Shown here piece after piece: positions 21,876 through 31,477 of a DNA stretch of 64,000 nt. The position numbers and the translations under genes were made by a program. The DNA comes from Trichobilharzia szidati (taxonomy: Eukaryota > Platyhelminthes > Trematoda > Strigeidida > Schistosomatidae), in the NCBI GenBank assembly GCA_944472155.2, contig OX235275.1:28882865-28946864 (forward strand), read 5' to 3'. The notes beneath the pieces were generated by a model, which saw only the letters and a program-made list of their open reading frames with translations, was not told the origin of the DNA and did no database searches. Position 1 is the first letter of the stretch; the number at the start of each line of letters is the position of its first letter.

Positions 21876-22060
21876 ATATTGATAATAAGGTTTATGCAGG
21901 TGACAAGAATAACAAAGATAGTATATGTATATAAGTGTCTAAATAAATTGGGTCATATCTTAAAAGGTGAAGTGGAACGATAATCAGAGTTTAAATAAAT
22001 ATTATAAAAGTACAAAGGAAGTGGAAAATAAGAAAGGGTGGGAGGGTTTTTGAATACAGT

Positions 22061-23656
22061 TCACCTAGGCCAAGGGAGAGACAAAGGTAGAACAAACTTC
22101 TTTTGTATGCAAAGACTAGGATTGTTCTCTCGAATTCCCATAGCTTCGGCTAAGTGTAAAAGACGGTTTCTGATTCCATTCGAAAGACTCGATGGAATAC
22201 GATAGATAACTTTGAAAGCACTATTTTTGTCCACTTGGTGACCGCTATCAATCAAATGAGCCAAAATAGAACTTCGTATGAATTTTATTTGATCTTTTCC
22301 GAACCATGAAGGAAGATGCTCATTAATGCGTTTGTTAAGCTGTCTAGTTGTTCGCCCTATATAGCTTTCTCCACAGGAGCAACTAAATTTATAAATGCAC
22401 ATCGAAGTGGCACAACTAGGTAGCTTATCTTTCACTTGAGCAATCAAAATTGGTCGGCTGGAAAATGACAAACAAAGGGTGGCGGCAGTATAAGTCCGTT
22501 TTATCGCTCTCGATAATCTCAGATGTAAGACTTCACTAGCCACGTCCCCATTAAATTGAAGTTTCATGAACAGTTCTTTCTTTTTAACTGTTGTCAGTTT
22601 TTCTTTGTTGTACCTAGTATTCCTGTGTCTCCTAACAAATCTACTAGGATAACCCATTTGGACCAGCGTATTTTGAATGTATCCTAGCTCATTTTCTAGG
22701 GAATCATCTGTACAAATACGTCTTGCTCTATTCGTAAGGCATCTGACCAAATTGATTTTATATCGGATTGGTACAAAACTGAGGAAATGTGTATATTGTC
22801 CTACAGATGTAGGTTTTCTATAGACATCTCTCTTGAGTGAACCATCCTCTCTTCTGCTCAATTGGACGTCAAGGAAATGTAATCCACCATCATGTTCTTC
22901 TTCACACGTGAAGATGAGCGATGGATGTGCATCATTAAACTTTTTTAACATTTCATTCTTGTCAGTTTTCACATCAAGAATAATGAACGTATCATCAACA
23001 TAACGAAAATAAGAATCAGTTTCCTCTATTACTTGTCTCAATGGACCATTTTCAATCTTGGCTAGAAAGAAATCTGCCAAAATTGGCCCCAATGGAGAAC
23101 CCATGGCAATACCGTCGATTTGCCTGTAGTAAAGGTTGTTGAATAAGAAATGTACATTCATAGTACATCTTAAAAGCAGCTCTTTCAGACTAATAACTGG
23201 AATCCCGATGTCAATCTGCTTTTCTAGTATCTGTTGGCATATGAAATCCACAGTCTCCATAAGTGGTACATTGGTAAACAGTGACGCTACATCTAAGGAA
23301 AGCATTTGCTTCCCATTTACATTGATATCATTCACGTTAGCAATAAATTCGAAAACGTCTTTAACATTATGGTTTACTACCAATTTGTGTAGCGGTTGGA
23401 GGAGTTCACCTAACCACTTTGCCACTCCATGGTAGGTAGAATTTGACATATCCAGGACTGGGCGAAGAGGAAGTCCTGGTTTATGTATTTTGGGCAGACC
23501 GTACAGACGTGAAGTATTACTTCCAGTAGGTTTAAGACGGTTATAAGCTGCCTCTGAGATTACTCCACTTTTACTCAGTTCCTTAAGCGTGTTAGTTAAC
23601 TGCTTTTCAGCCTTTCCGTCCAGATCTATTGGGTTGATAAGCTTTTGGAACTTCAT
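22061..23656 (-). CDS. PLE reverse transcriptase with GIY-YIG endonuclease
   Basis: 531 codons without a stop. Reverse transcriptase part: LYGLPKIHKPG (residues 51-61), motif A SLDVASLFTNVP (120-131, catalytic D122), motif B-like DGIAMGSPLGP (181-191), catalytic YVDD (219-222), then HFLDVQLSR and VYRKP (279-282), typical of Penelope RTs. GIY-YIG endonuclease part: IYKFSC (421-426), SYIGRTTRQ (431-439), catalytic-type R-x-x-x-I-N-E-H (443-447), ending in AEAMGIRE...LCIQKKF. Together they would nick the target and copy the element RNA. Whole PLE proteins are usually longer at the N end, so this frame is 5'-truncated and its first ATG is arbitrary. It is the least damaged transposon frame in the window. 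A copy of its C-terminal 266 residues is at 50902-51702 with few changes. Confidence 0.9.
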   Translation of the reverse strand: MKFQKLINPIDLDGKAEKQLTNTLKELSKSGVISEAAYNRLKPTGSNTSRLYGLPKIHKPGLPLRPVLDMSNSTYHGVAKWLGELLQPLHKLVVNHNVKDVFEFIANVNDINVNGKQMLSLDVASLFTNVPLMETVDFICQQILEKQIDIGIPVISLKELLLRCTMNVHFLFNNLYYRQIDGIAMGSPLGPILADFFLAKIENGPLRQVIEETDSYFRYVDDTFIILDVKTDKNEMLKKFNDAHPSLIFTCEEEHDGGLHFLDVQLSRREDGSLKRDVYRKPTSVGQYTHFLSFVPIRYKINLVRCLTNRARRICTDDSLENELGYIQNTLVQMGYPSRFVRRHRNTRYNKEKLTTVKKKELFMKLQFNGDVASEVLHLRLSRAIKRTYTAATLCLSFSSRPILIAQVKDKLPSCATSMCIYKFSCSCGESYIGRTTRQLNKRINEHLPSWFGKDQIKFIRSSILAHLIDSGHQVDKNSAFKVIYRIPSSLSNGIRNRLLHLAEAMGIRENNPSLCIQKKFVLPLSLPWPR

Positions 23657-23669
23657 ACATATATGTGAT

Positions 23670-24245
23670 AAGAATAACGATTATTAAAATGTTATAAGGG
23701 GTAGAGTTGAAGTGGATAAATTACAAAATTATTAAAGATTGTTTTATAAGTGAATTGAAAAATGTTTTAAAAAGGTCAAGTGTTGTCTAAAAAAAAAAAT
23801 TTTATAAAATAAGAGTACGGTTACGATAAGAATGAAGATGTGAAGTGAAGTGGAAAGAATTCAAGTGGTAAAATAAAATAAAGTAAAAACTAGAAAGAAC
23901 ATTACTATGACCAAGGTAAAGAAAGGGGTTTGACAAAACGTTTTTGAACACATAATTTAGGTTTCTGTTCATGTATAGCTAAAGCTTCGGCTATGCATAA
24001 GTGAAGAAAACGTAAACTTTTGGATCGATTCGATTTTGCCATGTAGATAACTTTGAAAGATGAATCACGTGGGGCTAAATGACCTGACTCTAACAGGTGA
24101 TCACAGATAGACGACTTCGCGGTTCTACGTTCGCCTTTCATTAACCAGACTGGATAGTGTTCAGCTACACGTTTTCGGAGATTACGCTTACAACGTCCAA
24201 TATAAACCGCTCCACAAGAGCAGGTAGTAACCAGGATAACACGCA
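23670..24245 (-). pseudogene. PLE GIY-YIG C-terminal fragment
   Basis: Minus strand encodes TTCSCGAVYIGRCKRNLRKR, VAEHYPVWLMKGERRTAKSS, ICDHLLESGHLAPRDSSFKV, CIAEALAIHEQKPKLCVQKR, FVKPLSLPWS, then a 3' region. This is a different family from the PLE at its left, with which it is in line. The endonuclease motif AVYIGR and the EH are intact, but RT is absent; it is truncated near 24245. Confidence 0.8.
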
Positions 24246-24569
24246 AATTTTGGGAGAATGTCAATATTATATGTATTTAATGTCCGCCTTGATATCGACA
24301 TTGCCAGAGACATTTTACGTATTACTTCTCAAATGTTCTTGATATGTTATTAACAAATGGTTGAAATTTTATTGAACTAATAACCACAATTTTGCATATT
24401 TTCAGCTACTTTGCCGTCTTTATTGGTTAAATTAGGAATATATTTAGTTTTTATAAGTATAAATCCTATGTACATAAATTGATTCGCATAGTTGTACCAC
24501 GCTATTAGGCAATACACTGAACGGTTCTGTTCTGTATAAGGAAAAACACTCGCCAAAAACTTAGCCGAA
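24246..24569. other. No recognisable feature
   Basis: No supported frame or repeat. Confidence 0.3.
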
Positions 24570-24760
24570 TGGTTACCAATATACCTCAAAGATTGGCAGA
24601 AGCTAGAGTTTATGGGTCAGTGGATTCTGACAACGAGCTTGGCTTGTAAGCTAGAAGGTCTTGAGTTTGGTTACGATAAGGGTTATGGTTGAGAACTTCT
24701 GAAGAATCCCCAACTAGGACCAAATAGTAGTGGTTCTCTGACTGAAGTGATTTCGTATTC
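24570..24760 (+). repeat. Family B SINE, old copy with readable hammerhead
   Basis: Blocks: GATTGGCAGAAGCTAGAGTT, CTGACAACGAGCTTGGCTTG (A box region), GAAGGTCTTGAGTTTGGTTA (decayed B box), then CTGAAGAATCCCCAACTAGG, ACCAAATAG. The core CTGAAGA is intact at 24699-24705; GAAA has become CAAA. It helps define the family consensus. Confidence 0.55.
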
Positions 24761-24946
24761 AGACATGATATTGTTTAGTTGATGATGGTGTTTCAAACGC
24801 TGCGTGCTGGGCTCAAATCTCAGAGGGAACACCATTAGTAGCCGGGGATTTAGGTAAGTTCAGTTGATCAGGGTGAATAGCAGGTTTTCAATTCCAGTGA
24901 TAGTCACCTGCAATTAAATAGTAATGAGCTTATAAAACTACTCATT

Positions 24947-25271
24947 TAACAACAGAAGACAAGGGCCAGGCAACAGATCGTTTATTAAGGAAATCAACAC
25001 ATATTTATAGCTTTTAATGTACATTATAACAGATTATTGTTAGCAGAAAAACACAGTCTTCTGATTGGTTGTTTCTCACTTAAAGTTAATCTTTTATCTC
25101 TTTGTGGCTGTTTCTTGAATGTCAGATCATCTATATGCCAACTGTATCCGCCTACGCAAAGTCTTCTGTGGTTGGTTGTTGAATCAGTCTTTGTTCATAT
25201 TTTTTTCACGACCAATATTGGGGACGTAAATTACCATCTACCGATTTGTCTAGCAGCCAGCTCTCACCACA
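24947..25271 (-). repeat. Solo LTR-like repeat, copy 2
   Basis: Same repeat as 4274-4619: AACAGAAGACAAGGGCCAGG at the left edge, TTTATTAAGG (AATAAA on minus), TATTTATAG (TATA on minus), GCTCTCACCACA at the right edge. It lies just upstream of the first recognised exon of the P-loop gene. Confidence 0.6.
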
Positions 25272-25426
25272 CTCACACTAAACAAGAATAACCTCTAACA
25301 TACAATTTCTTTTACTTTCGAAATATTTAATGGTAGATTTTTGGAGCTACGATTTTAATAAATTTAAGAATAAACTTCATATTACGTCTATGTACATATT
25401 TGTACACTGTTTTCTTAATTGTACAG

Positions 25427-25669
25427 ATTTTACTATCGAATCGTTCAGTTGGTCCAATTATGCCATTACCTGATTGTCTATCGAATAGATTATTAAAACA
25501 AATTAAAGACTCTGCTTTAGAAGAAATTGAAGATATAAAATCTGAGATAGCCATGCTGTCAGATAAGCTACCTGGTTTCGATAGCCCACGTCTTCAACGT
25601 CGTCTATCTAGATATTTAGAATCACGAAATTCCATAAGATCACAATCAGAAGAATTTGTGGTCAAACAG
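25427..25669 (+). CDS. P-loop NTPase gene, exon a (first recognised)
   Basis: 81 codons, open from the acceptor TTGTACAG|ATT to the donor AAACAG|GTAAGT, phase 0 at both ends. Sequence features: LPDCLSNRLLKQIKDS, a predicted helix ALEEIEDIKSEIAMLSDKLP, and the basic stretch RLQRRLSRYLESRNSIRS. No domain is recognised; it may form coiled coil. It joins in frame to 29918-30121 (phase 0). The true start of the gene is not seen. Codon use and absence of stops differ from the transposon debris around it, and no second copy exists in the window, which favours a real host exon. Confidence 0.75.
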
Positions 25670-25774
25670 GTAAGTATTATTACAAAAAAGAAAAATAGAT
25701 TTTCTTTCACCTTGCTATTAAATGTACTGATTAGGCTATCTGAGGTAACCAGGGATTTGTAGACTTCATCTCAG

Positions 25775-26616
25775 GTAATCAATAGTGAGTAACAAGTTAG
25801 CAGAAGAAGCATCAAAGATAGGACAACACTTCAGGTGAACATAGATAAAACAGAGGTGATGAAGATTCCTGGGCAACACCACCAACAGCAACAACAACAA
25901 ATGACAACAATCAGCATAAATGGGAGGAACCTGAAAGAAACAACCTCTTTTACCTACCTACATACCTGGGAAACATCGTTTCAACTACAGGCACACGGAA
26001 CTGACGAGGATATCAAAGCAGCGAAGATCGGAAAAGCAAGACAAGCTTTCACTACTCTCAAGTCTGTGTGGAGGTCAACACTCGGCACTCAGCATCAAAA
26101 ATAACATCCGGATTTTCAACTCCAATGTGAAGTCAGTGCTACTCACCATACGGATCAGAGACTTGCACTGCTCGTCATAAAGAGCATCTCAAACAAACTA
26201 CAGACCCTCATCAACAGTTGTCTTCGCTCCATACTCAAGATCAGATGGCCGGCCAGAAAAGATCAGCAACAGAGATCTCTGGCAATGAGCGAACCAACAC
26301 AGTAGGAACCGATTGTGAAACAAATAGGCAGGAAGAAATGGAGATGGATTGGTTGGCCATACTCTGAGGAAACCATCAAGTGAGTGACATCACTAGACAA
26401 GCCATTGCTCGAGTGGAACCCGGCCGAAAGGGAAGCGGCGAGTTGGTCGTCAGTGCAAGGGCGTTGTGACTTGGAGGAGGTGATGTGAAGAGGATATGAA
26501 AACGTGTGGGCAGACATGGAGCCAGGTGAAGACTCTAGCAGAGAACAGAACGCAATGGAGACGTACGGCTGAAGCCCTATGTTCCTGTAGGAATTAAAGG
26601 ATACAATAATAATATA
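25775..26616 (+). mobile_element. RTE LINE 3' end (SR2-like)
   Basis: In the intron after exon a. Encodes NIDKTEVMKIPGQ, ISINGRNLKETTSFTYL, AKIGKARQAFTTLKSVW and the conserved 3' end GAAGCCCTATGTTCC followed by (AAT)n at about 26601-26620. At least three frame breaks. Closest copies here are 42090-43040 and the minus copy 15399-16055. Confidence 0.8.
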
Positions 26617-26959
26617 ATAATAATAGTGAGTAGAATGTTAGATGAAATTTTAGGCGATATGAAGATTTCACTCAGCGGTATTCAAAGTGCCAGTGTCATC
26701 TTCCACCAACGGAGCAATAGGACGCAGATATCAGCCATGTCATCATACCGGAAAATGGAAAATATCAAGCAAATAAAAAATAGTCCGTTCAGCCAGATAC
26801 TGGCCTGCAGGACGGGTTTGCAAAAGTTAAAAATCATTGCTTTTAAAATCTATTTTCAGTTGTCCCACAGGTAATGGTCAATAGTGATCAATTTGTAATA
26901 TTCGGAACAATAATTAATCATGTAATTCTGATGACAATTGGAACTTGATTCCATGCAAA
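26617..26959. other. No recognisable feature
   Basis: A + open stretch 26626-26874 has no motif. Could hide a short exon; none is supported by phase matching. Confidence 0.3.
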
Positions 26960-28205
26960 ATACAGAGCATGAAAAGATGGATTAGGAAACGCAAAACATA
27001 TGCAGATCAAATGGCAGTTCTAGGCATCATCAACGGGCAGAGCACCATATGGAGGACACAATTCAAACTCAAATTCAGCGATATTGGAAAGGCATTAGGC
27101 AGTGCTCATCACGAAGTAATTTAGAAAACACTTCAGCAAAACATAGTACAGTGCCCACAAAACTACATCAACCCCATTCAACAGATATGCGACAGCGCCA
27201 CATGCAAGTCATCCACAAACGAAAACCAAGTGAAGCCACCTATCGAAGTGAAGACAGGAGTGTGTCGACCCTGTCTACCTACTATCACACACGACGATAC
27301 TCCTAATTGTGATGCAACGAATTATGTGGAAGATCGTGAAGTGAGAGGTGCGAGAAGACATGATTACACTAGACAGATAAGAAGACTCTGCCAGATCTGA
27401 ATTTCGCGGACGATTCTTGTCTAATGTTGCATAAATTAGAAGGTGATACACAGACGAAGACCAAACAAGTTGGAAGAAGCAGCACCGAAGACTGGGCGCC
27501 GAATGAGCATAAGGATGAGGTGGCCGAGGTGGTAAGAATACCAAACAACCAGCCAGACGACCAATCACTGTCAGCGGAGGAAATTGAAAGAGATTACTTA
27601 CCCCACTTACCCAGCTAGGAAGCATCGTTTCAACTACACGTGACAACATTCATGAGAATGTGAAAACCAGCCAGGATCGGAAAGGAAAGACAGGCCATCA
27701 CCACTCTGAAGTCAGTTTGAAAATCTTCTGCGCTAAGTATAAACAGCACAATTCAGAGTTTTAATACCAAAGTCAATTCAGTCAGTTCGTCTGTGTGAGT
27801 CAGAAATGTGACATACGCGTCACGTAAAGCATTTCTAACAGGCTACTAAAGACTTGTCAACAGCTGCATTCGATAGCTACATACTGCAGAACAGATGACC
27901 CGCCAGGAAGAATTATCAACCAGGGACTGTGGGAACAAACCAACAAGCCAGAACCTACTGATCAAAAAATATTCCGAAGTAAATGCAGATGAATCAGACA
28001 CACAGTGAGGCGACCATTTGGTGACATCGCGCACAACGCCATCGCTCTAGTGGATCCCGAGTGGGATACGACGAGTTTGGAGGGGATGGTGTGAGAAGGA
28101 GATGAGAGGCATGGATCAGCTAAAGACGACCGCAGAGAACATGACAGAGTGAAGATGTGTTGTTGCAGCCCTGTGTTCCACTTGGAACTCAAGGGAATGA
28201 TACAT
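26960..28205 (+). mobile_element. RTE subfamily copy, arm 1 of intron inverted pair
   Basis: A divergent RTE: ADQMAVLGIINGQSTIWR-like text, MQVIHKRKPSEATYRSEDRS, KTSQDRKGKTGHHHSEVSL-type blocks, and a 3' end with CAGCCCTGTGTTCCACTTGG near 28170. From about 27090 to 28205 it is nearly the exact reverse complement of 31478-32595. Multiple frame breaks. Confidence 0.7.
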
Positions 28206-28384
28206 AGTATACTAAATGAGATGATTGAGAGAAGAAGGAAGAATCAACGTCTCAGAATTGTATGCCATATGTAACTGTCAACTTTTACAATCCTACATCT
28301 TCAGCAAACTGATGGGGGTACTATCTTGGTCAGGTGAAATTTGATCTTTGCAAGAAGTTGTATGTTAGAGAATTTCATTATCGT

Positions 28385-28735
28385 TTATTATTATTATTAT
28401 TCATTGCAGGGTCTCAGAAGTAAAACTTCATTGTACTGAGTTCTTTGCTAAAACGAAAACTGCTCACAAGCTTTCATTTCCTCTACATACTGTCCCCTTC
28501 ATGTCACCTTTGGAGCCACACCTAACTCGTAGCCTTCCATTCGGGTTACACTCGAGGGCCACATGAAGGTCTCCTCCAGACCCTCTCACTTTCTTCCTGC
28601 CTATTCACTGGGTAATAGATAGTTTGCTGGTTCATTGTTAGACTTTCTTGTGGTTTTTTATGCTTTCTGGTCGTCCAAACGATCCTCAGCATAGAGTGAA
28701 AAAAGCTGTTGATGAAAGTCTGCAGTCTATTAGAA
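28385..28735 (-). mobile_element. RTE 3' fragment, minus strand
   Basis: Starts with (ATT)n at 28388-28402. Minus strand encodes LQTFINSFFHSMLRIVW and LTMNQQTIYYPVNRQEES, matching the RTE block QTFINSCLRSILKIRW ... MSEPTQQEPIVKQIGR. Decayed. Confidence 0.65.
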
Positions 28736-28924
28736 TTTAATAATTCACATAAAATAAAACAATGTGACACTTTAGGGCAATCCAAATAATAAAATCCAAA
28801 TTTTATTAATTTTGACTCCTGATAACATCTTGAATGTAGGCTACACTTAGCGACGATGAATTTAAACTCAGTATCTCTTTTTGTTTGAATAAATTAACAA
28901 AAATTCAAATATAATTTTTTACAA

Positions 28925-29305
28925 ATGTCTACTTCTCACTCGGTGCCCAAATATTTTAGAACTATTCTGTCAAATCTTGATGACAGTTCATTTGAATTAT
29001 TTTGCAATCGAATTAAATTAAAAAAGAAACTGTGTAATTCGAACAATCATCGTGTTTTCACTCTCCGTTGTCTGCAACAGAATAATGCATATCCTAAATC
29101 CGTAGCTGTCGAGTCACCTGACAACTCCAGTAGGTCGAATAAAGCAGCTCAATCTTCAGAAAGAAGACAAAGCAATAAGTCCGACATGGTGCTTCTACTA
29201 AACTCTAATCCTAAACACCATAATTCTGAAAATACGTCTAATCATAAAATTCTAGATACTAACAGTTTGAACAGACATGAAGTCGTGATGTTAGCTGATG
29301 CATAG
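28925..29305 (+). CDS. 126-codon frame of the PLE-like element
   Basis: Starts at ATG inside the terminal repeat and reads MSTSHSVPKYFRTILSNLDD, then SFELFCNRIKLKKKLCN, FTLRCLQQNNAYPKSVAVES and a Ser/Asn-rich hydrophilic tail. The middle part resembles in style the region ahead of the RT in PLE proteins, but I cannot show homology. The stop is followed by AATAAATAAAAG. In the copy at 35362-36110 this frame is broken, so selection on it is not evident. Confidence 0.4.
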   Translation: MSTSHSVPKYFRTILSNLDDSSFELFCNRIKLKKKLCNSNNHRVFTLRCLQQNNAYPKSVAVESPDNSSRSNKAAQSSERRQSNKSDMVLLLNSNPKHHNSENTSNHKILDTNSLNRHEVVMLADA

Positions 29306-29639
29306 GAAATCCTGATTAATAAATAAAAGATGGATATGTATCACTAATTATTAATACTTGGTCAAAATTCTCGACTGTCCATTTCTTCTTATGGAGACGT
29401 TAAGAAATGTTTTGCAACTGTTTACCCACACACACATACACACCCTGTTTAAAGTGTTTAACAAAGGTAGACCAATATTTGTAAGTCCGAGGTCAAATTT
29501 TGATCACAGCTCATAAAATTTTGTTTATTATACTTGTTGACACTTGTCGAATGACTCATGATTGGACAAAGTTTTAAAAATAAGTGATGTTCCATTTTTA
29601 ATATATAAACCTATGTTATGTTAATTTCGATTAATTTCC

Positions 29640-29690
29640 CTGAAGAAGTTCGGACTGGATTGCCGAACGAAACGTTGGAATTACTCATTT
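29640..29690 (+). ncRNA. Hammerhead motif in PLE-like element
   Basis: CTGAAGA (29640-29646, fits CUGANGA), stem II AGTTCGG/CCGAAC with loop ACTGGATTG, then GAAA (29669-29672) and CGTT. Stem II is a perfect 6-bp helix (GTTCGG/CCGAAC). The very short stem III fits the minimal hammerheads described in PLEs. The copy at 35362-36110 keeps the core with a compensated stem. Confidence 0.65.
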
Positions 29691-29917
29691 AAATGTCGCT
29701 GAAATTTTACAAATATAATTTTTTACAAATGTCTACTTCTCACTCGGTGCCCAAATATTTTAGAACTATTCTGTCAAATCTTGACGACAGTTCATTTGAA
29801 AATTCAAACTGTTGTATCCCGAGATATGGATGATTTATACAATATCCTCCACGAAGTTACCGCATACATAGAACAATTAGTATTATTTACATGAACCGCT
29901 TTTGTTTTTTCTGACAG

Positions 29918-30121
29918 CCTTATATGCCATCAATAAATGAATCAGTGGCAAGCAATAGAATTCCTTTGAAAGTTTCTAACATAACACCAGTACAACTGAC
30001 ACAGGTTGAAGATGCAATACGTCATAAAAGTGAAATCATAAGAACGTTAAATCCAGATATCTTGGATAAATGGTATCGTCAAGAGTCGAATTCCCATCCA
30101 GATATGTCGTATCTACAACCA
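29918..30121 (+). CDS. P-loop NTPase gene, exon b
   Basis: 68 codons between the acceptor TTTTTTCTGACAG|CCT and the donor CCA|GTAAGG, phase 0 on both sides. Reads PYMPSINESVASNRIPLKVS, then TPVQLTQVEDAIRHKSEIIR and DKWYRQESNSHPDMSYLQP. It is amphipathic and acidic/basic mixed, probably helical. It joins exon a in frame and exon c (33011) in frame. The alternative donor 7 bp downstream (AAGGTAAG) would break the frame of exon c. Confidence 0.75.
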
Positions 30122-30124
30122 GTA

Positions 30125-30339
30125 AGGTAAGAATATATATATAAATAAGATTTACAAACATAATTGGTTTTTCTGAAATATTCACTGGTTCTGAAATTCT
30201 AATTCGAGAATTCCCAGCAGTATTCACTTATGATCCTTCTATGGATCTAACTCAGAGCTTTCTGGTTAAAAAGCGAAGCTGTTGAGATCTCAGGCAGTGT
30301 GAAGGAAACCACGTCAAAGGTTTAAACTGTTCAAAACGT
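30125..30339. other. Intron sequence, nothing recognised
   Basis: AT-rich intron sequence between exon b and the SINE. Confidence 0.4.
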
Positions 30340-30735
30340 TCAACCAAATCCCTACGAAGCAATACTTGAAAATCAATGAGATGCTCACTGGCGACTGGCC
30401 CTATTCAGGTAGGTAGTTACCTGGGGTTCCAGTGGGAAGTCGTGACCAGTAGGGTGCAGCAGGTCGGGTGTGAGGACAAATAATCGCCGAAGACATTGGC
30501 TAGCGGTTGCGCTATATCGTGAATTGGCAGAAGTTAGAATTCATTGGCCATTGGATCGGGTCCCAGTGGCTTAATGGTATACGAGCTCGCCTTGTAACCA
30601 GAAGGTCCTGGGTTCGATCCCTGGTGGGTGCGTACTGCTGAAAAGCCCCAAACTAGGACGAAACAGCTGTCCAGTACTCCCAGGTTTTCCAGTGGTTCTC
30701 CAATCAATGTCAGCTCATGATGAAACCCTGTAACC
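30340..30735 (+). repeat. Family B SINE, best full-length copy
   Basis: Order: CCTACGAAGCAATACTTGAA (tail-like text in front), GCTCACTGGCGACTGGCC, GGGTTCCAGTGGGAAGTCGT, GGTGCAGCAGGTCGGGTGTG, CGAAGACATTGGCTAGCGG, tRNA-like part with A box CCCAGTGGCTTAATGGTATA and B box GGGTTCGATCCCTGG, then the hammerhead and the 3' tail to TGATGAAACCCTGTAACC. The tRNA-like part with both boxes suggests Pol III transcription. Length about 390 bp. Confidence 0.8.
30631..30678 (+). ncRNA. Hammerhead motif of family B, one core change
   Basis: GTACTG (stem I) then CTGAAAA (30638-30644; consensus CTGANGA, so G to A at one position), stem II GCCCC/GGAC around AAACTA, GAAA at 30660-30663, palindromic stem III ACAGCTGT, GTC at 30669-30671, then CAGTAC closing stem I with GTACTG exactly. 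With the consensus CTGAAGA seen in other copies the fold is complete. Confidence 0.65.
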
Positions 30736-31249
30736 AATATTAAAAAAGTGTTTTTCAAGAGTTCGTTAATAGACATTTCATTTGTTTCAAGTTTGCCCAT
30801 CGATTGATGTCAGCTGGATAAGCAGTGAAAATCACCAGGGAATACTGGAGAGCTGTTTCACCCCGCTAGTTTAGGACTTATCAGCTGTATGCGGTGTTTC
30901 AATGGTTCTCAAAATGACATCATTCCGTAGTTCAAATCAAGAAAATATGCCATCCATTCAAATGAAGCAAAGACTATACTCTCAGTAAATGAAATGGTAT
31001 TCAACAACGATCCATGCAGATAGCAATAAAGTAAACCTATTTTGGGACAGTTATTCATGCTATCCAGCTATTCGGTTCAAAAGTCAGTTGTTTCAGCATG
31101 GTAATAACCAGCAAATCCGTAATTACAAGTAAGAGTCTAGACCAATAAACTACAACTCCCCATAAATACCTATACTGTCACAGTTTACGAATGAGTTGAA
31201 TTAATGCCCACGATGAAACTTAAAGTGTGATTTTATTTTATGTATTTAT
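30736..31249. other. No recognisable feature
   Basis: Some family B 3'-tail words near 30800-30920, otherwise unique. Confidence 0.3.
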
Positions 31250-31475
31250 TATTCCAGAGCGGTTAGAACGCTCGCCCACCATGCACATGATCCGGGGTTC
31301 GATCCCCGGCCGACGCACTCCTCCCTTACCTCGCTAAGCCAGAAATAATGCTGGTAAAGAGGAAAGGTTGGGCATGAGGCTAGCAACCCCATCCTGTAAA
31401 ATAAACACTGCTACAGAAACTTCAAGCCTCTAGCTTGAAGCCCTATGTTCCACTACGGAATGTGAAGGAAAAAAA
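31250..31475 (+). repeat. Family D SINE: tRNA head, RTE-like body and tail
   Basis: Head: GAGCGGTTAGAACGCTCGCC (A box) and GGGGTTCGATCCCCGGC (perfect B box with T-arm stem). Body: GTAAAGAGGAAAGGTTGGGC, GAGGCTAGCAACCCCATCC, AAACACTGCTACAGAAACTT. This follows, block by block, the RTE 5' region on the minus strand of 47280-47400 (GATAAAGAGGGAGGGTTGGG, GGTGCTAGCAACTCCACCCC, AAACTGCTACAGAAACTTCA). Tail: TTGAAGCCCTATGTTCCACT, the RTE 3' end. So the SINE seems built from a tRNA gene plus both ends of its partner LINE. Confidence 0.65.
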
Positions 31476-31477
31476 AT

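Larger units (their letters stand above)
21037..23665 (-). mobile_element. PLE family 1, near-complete RT/EN copy
   Basis: The element spans the 531-codon frame (22061-23656) and a 3' untranslated region down to about 21037, where AAATCTTTAAATATTCCCAT matches the 3' end of the copy at 50480-51712. The 3' region is split by a second PLE fragment (21295-21875). On the minus strand, CCTGAAGAAGATCTAATTGA at 21130-21111 has the CTGANGA...GAAA order of PLE hammerheads, with a poor stem II. The 5' part of a full-length PLE is missing beyond about 23660. Confidence 0.85.
28910..29798 (+). mobile_element. Short non-autonomous PLE-like element with hammerhead
   Basis: 889 bp flanked by the 10-bp duplication AAAATTCAAA (28900-28909 and 29799-29808). 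The first ~95 bp (starting TATAATTTTTTACAAATG) are repeated near the end (29714-29798), giving a partial direct terminal repeat as in PLE tandem copies. Inside are a 126-codon frame (28925-29305) and a hammerhead motif (29640-29676). No RT or endonuclease is present. It sits in the intron just before exon b. A second, older copy with its own duplication is at 35362-36110 on the other strand. Confidence 0.7.

Noticed and set aside
26626..26874. 82-codon frame as an exon
   Set aside because: No acceptor and donor with phases that fit between exons a and b, which already join in frame.
31260..31320. A true tRNA gene
   Set aside because: A and B boxes are good but the acceptor stem does not close, and it continues into RTE-like sequence; it is a SINE head.
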